This document shows positions 24,801 to 33,300 of a stretch of DNA of 64,000 nt, piece by piece; positions within the stretch are counted from its first letter, which is position 1; the number at the start of each line of letters is the position of its first letter. Source of the DNA: Sapria himalayana (lineage: Eukaryota; Streptophyta; Magnoliopsida; Malpighiales; Rafflesiaceae); NCBI GenBank assembly GCA_029783825.1, contig JAREIK010000345.1:350001-414000 (forward strand), written 5' to 3'. The translations under genes and the position numbers were made by a program. The notes beneath the pieces are model-generated. The model was not told where the DNA came from and did not search any database. It worked only from the letters and a program-made list of their open reading frames with translations.

Positions 24801-27800
24801 AATTGGCAGTATGTATTGGGTGAGATTTATCAAATATAAAAGTAATTTTCTTACACTCCAAACTAAGTATGAGCCTTGACATTGGATACAATTTGTATTT
24901 TCGGATGACTTTTCAGCATTCCATAATTAGGTTATACGTGACATAAAGTTTTCTACTATATTAGAGTTATATTATCAAATTATTTAATTTATACCAAGTA
25001 GATTGAGAGATATTAGAGGGATTTTTCTTTTTATACATGTTGGTAATCAAGAGAGTACTATTTATAACAAAAGTAGAGATAAGAGTCTCAATTCATTGAA
25101 TATACTATAAGTGGATGAATTATATTAAAGATAAAAGTTAGTTATTATTTCTTGAGAGGAGACTAATAGTATTTTAAACAATTGAGGGTGTCATGCTGAT
25201 TATTGGATTCATTGAGGGTGTCATGCTGATTATTGGATTCATTGAGGGATCCTTGTAGCGTGATTCTAGTATAATTGCTATTAAAGAGGGATTTTTGGGT
25301 TTTTCCTAGTAGGGGAATAACAAATTCTTTTGCATGTACTACATCTTTCACAATTTTACTTTTTTCTTCACTTTTAGATTGTTGACTTAAGAGTTAACAC
25401 ACATGTTATATATAATATTTTATTATTTATCATATTCTTTTCTTGCTCACATGTGTTTTTGTATTTAATGAAAAATTTAAGTAATTTATTGGATATAATA
25501 ATATTTAGTTTGGTCTTTTATTTTTTTCACTTGTTTTATTTATCATTGATTATTTTGTTAGTTTTTTTTGAATTGTTTATTTGAATAATTTAATTTTAAT
25601 TTATTTTTTTTGTGATATTTATTTGTATACTTTGAAGATTATAGATTATTTTTGGGATTGATTAGGGTGAATTATATCTATGATATGACTCTTTTTAGGT
25701 AATTAAGTGTTTTAGATCATTTGTTTATATATTTTCAACTTCATTATTATTTGTTGGTCTAGTTAAGAATTCATATCAAAGTCTAAAGGATATTTTTATC
25801 TTATAGTGTGATGCTCGTTGGCTTGAAAATTATATCAGGACTTATTTGATCTGATACACTCAGATATAAAGTATTTTTTTATTTTCATTGATGATTATTT
25901 TTGTTTTACTTGAAATTTTTTTTTGCTCTAGATCATATACTATTACTTGATTTTAAATATTTTATCAATGGTAAAAATTAAATATGATAAAATATTAAAA
26001 AAATAAGTGATAATATATTATAATATATGTTAGATAATTTTAATATTTTTATATAAATCATGAAATTATATATCAGATTTTTTTTTGTTAACATATTCTC
26101 TAGAATGAAATTATAAAAATGAAGAATAACTACATGATTGAGACATCGTTTTAGAACAAATGTTTTAAAGTATTTTAGTGATATATGATTTTAATTAAAA
26201 ATTATTTTATTAATTAGATTTTTTTTGTTATTTTCAGCATGTTCAATTTTAGATTATGTATCATGAGCAGATGTTGTTTAGTATTTTTCATAAGTTCTTT
26301 GGGAGTTATTGATTTGTATATGATTTCTTCTCATGGAGGGATAAGATGATATCTAAGTCTATGAGATGTATATTTTTTGTATATTAAAGTATATAAAAAA
26401 GATATAAATATTTTTCACCTGAGTCTAATTGAGTGTTCATGAGTGATACAACTTTTTTGAGCAAGACTTGTTTTTTAGTTAATCTAGGAAGCATATAAAA
26501 GTCAACATAAAACATGGAGAGAAATACATGTTTATACCTTTTCTTAGCCTCCATCAATATGTTCGATGACTGCATCAATACTATGTAAATAACAAGGCCA
26601 TATAAGTAAGAAACTCATCAACTAAATAATAATAACATACATGAGAAATCCATGAAATATGATGTTGAATATAATTTTTTTATATATTTTAGAGAACAAT
26701 TAAAATGTCAAATTTAAAAAAAAATTGATTGTAATATCATCTAGCTTTTTAGAAAACTTTTTTTTTTTTATTTTGAGCAGACTAAATATGTTTATATGCT
26801 CAAATTTCCAAGACTAAATTAAGTCACATATATTCAAGTCTTCATACTTTCAACTTATTTGGTGTCGGGAGTAGAATAGGCTTTAAAGCTGCCAACTTAT
26901 CTAGACTAGAGATGAATTTTATTTTAAGAAAAATTAAATTACTTCAAAATGAATGTCATATATTTTTGGTACATATGATTAGTCAAAATGAGTCATAATA
27001 ATGTGAACTAACAAGTTTAAAGTAGTTAAGAGGTGATACTCTTTTTGGACTAGAGGCTTAAATGGAACTCTAAAGGAGTAAAGAATAGTAAAAGATTTTA
27101 TTTTCTCTTTTGAATCAATATCTTGGCTAGACTCGTTAATGAATATATATGTTCAAAACGATAAAATTAGTTCTAATCAATTTTTAGTGAATATTGCATT
27201 TAGTTTTATGAGTACTAGAATAATCAAGGAATGCATATTGTATTGCCTGAAGTATTATTTTATCATGTCGCGAGGAGAGATTTTTAACAAAAAAAAGTCT
27301 TTCTAAAAATTGGAAGAGATAAATTGAATTATCTTGTTTTAGGATACAACAATTGAAAAGTATATAATAAAAAAAAGTTATAAAAATATATTTGGTTGAT
27401 TAGATATTTTGTAGTTAATTGTTTGTCTCTTAAAACATTTTAAAACACTTGTATTTTATAGAAATATTATAGTTATTTTGATTAAATATTTTTTTTTATT
27501 TTGTAATCTTATATAATGAATGTGTATTGATATATGAAGATTGACATATGATTTTTTGATCAGTATAGTAAAATATTGAAATTATTAGATATATATTTTA
27601 ATATAATAATCACTCATAATGATTTTAGTAGTTTTATAAATTAATATGTTGGGTAGAATAAGAATGTTTGAATAACAAAGTAAGATATATCTAATCATCA
27701 AATATTCATCATAATTTAGCATAGAGATATCTTTAATATTGAAATCCAAAATTTTCAACTTATCCAAAGTGAATGACAACTCGAGAATAAACAATTGGTT

Positions 27801-30199
27801 AATTAACAATACTTAGATACCTAATAGGACACAAACATAAAAAATATGATATCTAATTCAAATGTTTGGTACTAAAATAAGTGTTCTTGATATCTTTTAA
27901 TCCTATACAAAAATTATTAATAAAAGAAAATATTATATTAGAAATGAGTTTATAGTAAAATAACTGATAGAAAAAAAATTATTCAGATATTTAAAAATAA
28001 ATAAAATATGCCAAATAAATAAGACAGTTTAATATTTTTATAATCAAATATTTTAAATAATTTGCTATTGTTTATAATAATATTAAATAAATAAAAAGAA
28101 AAAAATAGTACACAACAAACAATAACCTATTACCTACTTATGATTATTGTTGAACTTTAACTAATAATTCAGGAATTATGAGTGAAAATACTAGTTGTGA
28201 GAGTTGTTATACCTAGAGAGTGAAATATTTATTATTATACTACTTGCGAGAAATTATATATATATATATTTTTGGTAAGGGTTCTAATAGAGAAATTCTG
28301 TGAATACCTGTGAATGAGATTAGTAGCTGATTTATCTCTCTCAATAGTCTATAAAGTTCTTAGTTTTCTTTCTAAAAATAACTCTAATATCTCTCTTTGG
28401 AATGATCATTCCTCTGCAATATGGATATTGTATTGTGGATCCCTTAATTTTGATTTTATTATGACTGATTTTGCCCTTGTTTCCAAAGACAAGGGTAATT
28501 ACATATATCAACTGATTATTGTTTAATTTTCCTAGAGAGATATTAAATTGTTTGATGATAAATCTCTAATCTGGAAATAAAAAAATAATAACTCAGAATA
28601 TGATAACAAAATCCTGCAGAAATAATAGATATTGAATACAAGAATACTATGCTAAGAAGTTATTCCTTCAGTCTCATTTACACAATTACATCTATCTCTA
28701 TTGGGAATATCTTCAGGATTTGCATGATTAGCTATGTGAAATAAATCAAATGAATTTTGATATGTTTCAGCTTTCTAAACTTCTTTAGTCTCCACTCATC
28801 AATTGACACTATATCTTGAATGTCATATTAGATGTGAAAATTGAGGATAATCTGATTTCAATGAATTGTTGCAAGGTAATCAATAGTCAGAAATCAATCA
28901 ACAACCTACCCTCATTTTTCTTGTCACCGGGAGTCTCTTTTGTTAGCTGGTCAAATTTCTCAAAACTAAAAATCATCAGCATCTCATTCCATATTTTTTC
29001 TGTTTGAGCTTTTTTATGATAATAATTGAGATTTTGTTAGGTGTTCAAATTTCACCACACTACAGTTTCAGCATACTATTTGCAAACACCACATCTTTTA
29101 TTTTTATTCAATTTTTTTTTGGGAACACATTTTTACTCATTGTTGTTGCACTAAGTTTTTTTTAGCATACACCACACATTAGTGATGCCATAGTAAGTTG
29201 GCATCACTATTCTCATGTCATAGAGTCACTGTTGGTGTCCACACACCACTGATAAAAAACACAAGTAATGTGGATGCTAACATTGGGTTGAAGTCCTACC
29301 CACAATGTTTTTGCTCCATTTCCATCAACGTCTAAGTCATATTATCTCACCCACTCTTTTGATGCTAATAGTAAGTTGACATCACATTACATATTGCATA
29401 GACACAATGGTTAGTTATGTCAATGTAGTGGTGGCACACATTTTTTTTCACTCTATTATTTTAGGATTTATTTACATTTTAACTCTGACACTAAGTAGAG
29501 ACTAATTAAATATGTTAAATATCAAAAAAATTATAATAGAATAACTCGCGCACACACACGCACACATATAGAAAATATATAAATAACTTATATTTTGGGT
29601 GTTCTTATAAAAAAAATATGGTTGAGAAAATCATATTGGACCTGCCGATAGATTAGTTTAGTTGTCAATCAGTTAGCAGACCAATCTAGTTTGAAGTTTG
29701 ATTAATTGGTCCAGTATCACATCAAATTGGCATAATTGGCAGTTGGACTGGTGAACCAGCTGAATTGGCTTATTTGAGGGAACTGGCCCAGCCTGTGACT
29801 GAACATGCCATGTGCGTCCAACTTCAAAAACAGTTTTGAGTTTTGACATGGGAATTGAACCTTTGACCCTTGCCTTTTGAGGGTTAAAATTTCCTATTAC
29901 CACCTAGACTATTCAACCATTATATATAATGTTTGTATATTAGATTATTAAATTATATCCATATTAAGATAATGTTAAAATAAATTAAATAAATTTTATT
30001 TTAACAATACTTCAAAATAGTTTAATCTATATTTTATTTATTTTTATTATTATTTGAAGTTTTTCTAAGTATTTTATGGAGTCTTGAATAATTTTTATGT
30101 TTTTGTTCATATTTTATTGATATTTCTTATTTATCCATAAAATTTAATATTATATATTCTTATGTATTGATTTTTTAATCTCTCTTTCTCTCTCTCTCC

Positions 30200-30239
<40 letters not shown>

Positions 30240-30272
30240 ATATATATAGTATCATCAATCAGGACTTATTCA

Positions 30273-30304
<32 letters not shown>

Positions 30305-33300
30305 TTAAATTATTTTAAATTTTATAACATGTAAAATATATTTATGACTTTACCTGATTGATAGTGGTTAGATTATCTCTATGACTTGTAAATCGTGAAG
30401 TTTTTCTGTTCAATCACCAATCTAATTATAAATATATTACAGAAACATAACATAAGCCATGACAATTATATTATGTTGTATTTATTTTTAGTCATAACTC
30501 ATGGATATAAAAAATAACTGAACATTTTTTTTATGGTACTTGAATTTTCACAATTATTTTTAATTTTTTAACATGTAAAATACATTTATGACTTTACCGG
30601 ATTGATAGTGGTTAGATTGTCTCTCCGACTAGTAAATCATAAAGTTTTCCAGTTCGATCACCAATCTAATTTTTTTAACATTGAAAAAAAAAACAGAAAA
30701 TATATGACAGAACATGACATAAACCGTGACAATTATTATGTTGTATTTATTTTTGGTCCTAACTCATGGATATAAAAAATAACTGAACATTTTTTTTATG
30801 GTATTTGAACTTTCACAATTAGAGTGAGATTGCATTCCTACCTAGAGGTGTCAAACGGGCCGGCCCAGCACGGCACGGCCCGTTTTTCACGTGCCCGGCC
30901 GTGCTACCGTGCCGTGCCGGGCCCGGCACGGCACGGTGTGTTAAAGTCGGGCACGGCTTGGCTTGGCCAGGCGGCACGGGCGCACGGCAGGGGCAGGGCA
31001 GGCGGGGCGGGGTGGGTCGGGTCTGTTTGGACCCGACCCGCGGTCTTTTTACCGGGGGCGGGGCCCGGTTGGGTCACGACTCAGTGAGTCGTGACCGTGA
31101 GTCGCGACTCACGACTCACGCCACGGCACACGTGGCACGCCGCCAGTGCCACGCGTGCCTGCGTGAACCTGCACGGGATGGACCCGTGCCGGCGTGCCGT
31201 GCCAAGGCACGGCACGGGATTTAATTCACCCGGGCACGGTTTTTGAACGTGCCGGGCCGGGCCGGCCCGGCACGTTTGACACCTCTATTCCTACCATTTG
31301 GAATTAGTTCCATTGTGCATCTAGAACATTGCACATTTTTTTAACTCAGTTTAAATTATAATTATTTTGTAATGGAACTGCATAGGGTACATTCTCTATT
31401 GCTAACCTTTGGATCTTTCACCACTTTAATACTGTGTTTCTGCCATAAAAAATATGAACAATTCTACCTCATGTAGCCTAGCATAGTTCCATTCACATAG
31501 TTGTGAATGGGATACCTAAGATGCCTAGGCGTGGACGCAAGGGAAGCCCATGCTTGATGCTTTCATTGGTTCCAAATGATGAGCTTGTACATTGGCGAGC
31601 CATTCATAGGCCTATGGCTAGGCAAGATTTCTCCAGCATGCTTTGTTCTCTTTATGAAAAATGCAGTCCCAAATCTTTTAAATTATTTTTTTAAAATTTA
31701 AGAAATAACTTTTATGAAAATTATTATTCTTTTTGAAAATTATTCTAAAATTTAAGAAAATTTTAGAATAATTTATTAGTGTTTTTTTATTACTTTTTTT
31801 TTAATTTAAAGGAGAATAATGTTACTTCCATAAGCATTGTTTCCATTATATATCAAATTAATTGTGCAGAAAAGGAGGAAGGAAAAAAATTACAAGCACA
31901 TAATATTATTTGAGGTGGTTTGATCACTTGTAACATAGATATTCTAGTGCATTAATTATGATGTTTGATTCTATTTGATAGGAGAGAACAAAAAGATTTA
32001 GATGTACATATAGGAAGAATTATGTAGAAATTATATATAAAGTTTTAATAACAAAAAAAATTGTAAGTAGATATAATTTTTAATAAAATTAATTAGAAAA
32101 ACAAAATCATACAACCAATCTCAAATAGTTGGGATGTGGTTTGATTGATAATGATGATAATATATATTCTCTCAAAGATGAATTATGACATAAAAGGAAG
32201 GATCTATGTTAGAAACTCAATCAAAATAATATACATTATATATATATATATTACGATAAAATCACTAAAAAAATCATATATGGTATACATAATATTTGAT
32301 TGAGAAATTTAAAAATGCTAGACAATTTTTTAAGATATTCAAAGTATTCAAAATATATTAGGGAAGAGATGATAACATATATGACAAAAAATCAAAATGA
32401 AAAATACATGTTAAGAGAAAAGATATCAAATAGGATAATTTTGATTTCGAAGATGAAACTTTGATGATAAAATTAAAATTAAAATGTGTCATTAATATGA
32501 TAAATATAAATATAATTGATGATGTAAAAATAACATGATATAATATGAAAAGAAACCAATACAAACAAAATTTTGATTTATTTTTCTTTATTTTTTATCA
32601 AGAATTAATAATTTAAACTAAAATCAAAATAAATTTTGATTAATAATATGTATTCTTTTCGCTAGATATATATTAATGTAGGGTTCATTAATAGATGTCA
32701 ATTAATTATATGTATCAAATGAGAGGCGAGCTATTTCACAAGAGAAATTATATATAAGTGGACCCAATCTATGTAGAGTTCACACATGAGGGTTGTGGGG
32801 CTAGCCTTAGCAAGCTAGGGGCCATACAACTAACCGTAGCTTGTGCTTGGCTAGCCACTAGCACTAGGGGTTATGTTAGGCTCTAGTGGGAAATAGTTGT
32901 GTTGTTGAGTCATTGCCCACAATGATAGTGTTGTAAAACCACTATCTTGTCAATTGTGCTGCACAACCACATTGGTTGTGAGCCTGTGTGTCGTGGATGT
33001 GTTGTACACTTATATTGTATTTTACAATAGTACAACTATGCAATTTGAATTGTATACAACATAAAATAAAAAATAAAAAAAATTAAATAATAAATTAAAA
33101 AGATTCTTCTCAACTTTAAAAGCTATGCAATATAATAATAATATAATATACATTCAATTATTATGTAAATATTTAAAAAACTAAAATTATATCTATCATG
33201 ATCAATAAATATGAAATAAAAAAATGCAAGACAATTTAATTTTCAAAATTTTATATTATTGTTAGGTGATCATTGTTCACAATTATCATTTGTTTAGTTT

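Noticed and set aside
24800..25170. Possible copia RNase H upstream of the integrase fragment
   Set aside because: A few residues resemble it, but the order relative to the integrase at 25830 is wrong and the match is too weak.
30824..31224. Two GC-rich open frames
   Set aside because: Entirely inside the 445-bp hAT MITE.
31501..31694. Short open frame (MPRRGRKGS...) in FTA intron 1
   Set aside because: Only slightly less AT-rich than its surroundings, and no recognisable domain; kept only as a note in the intron description.
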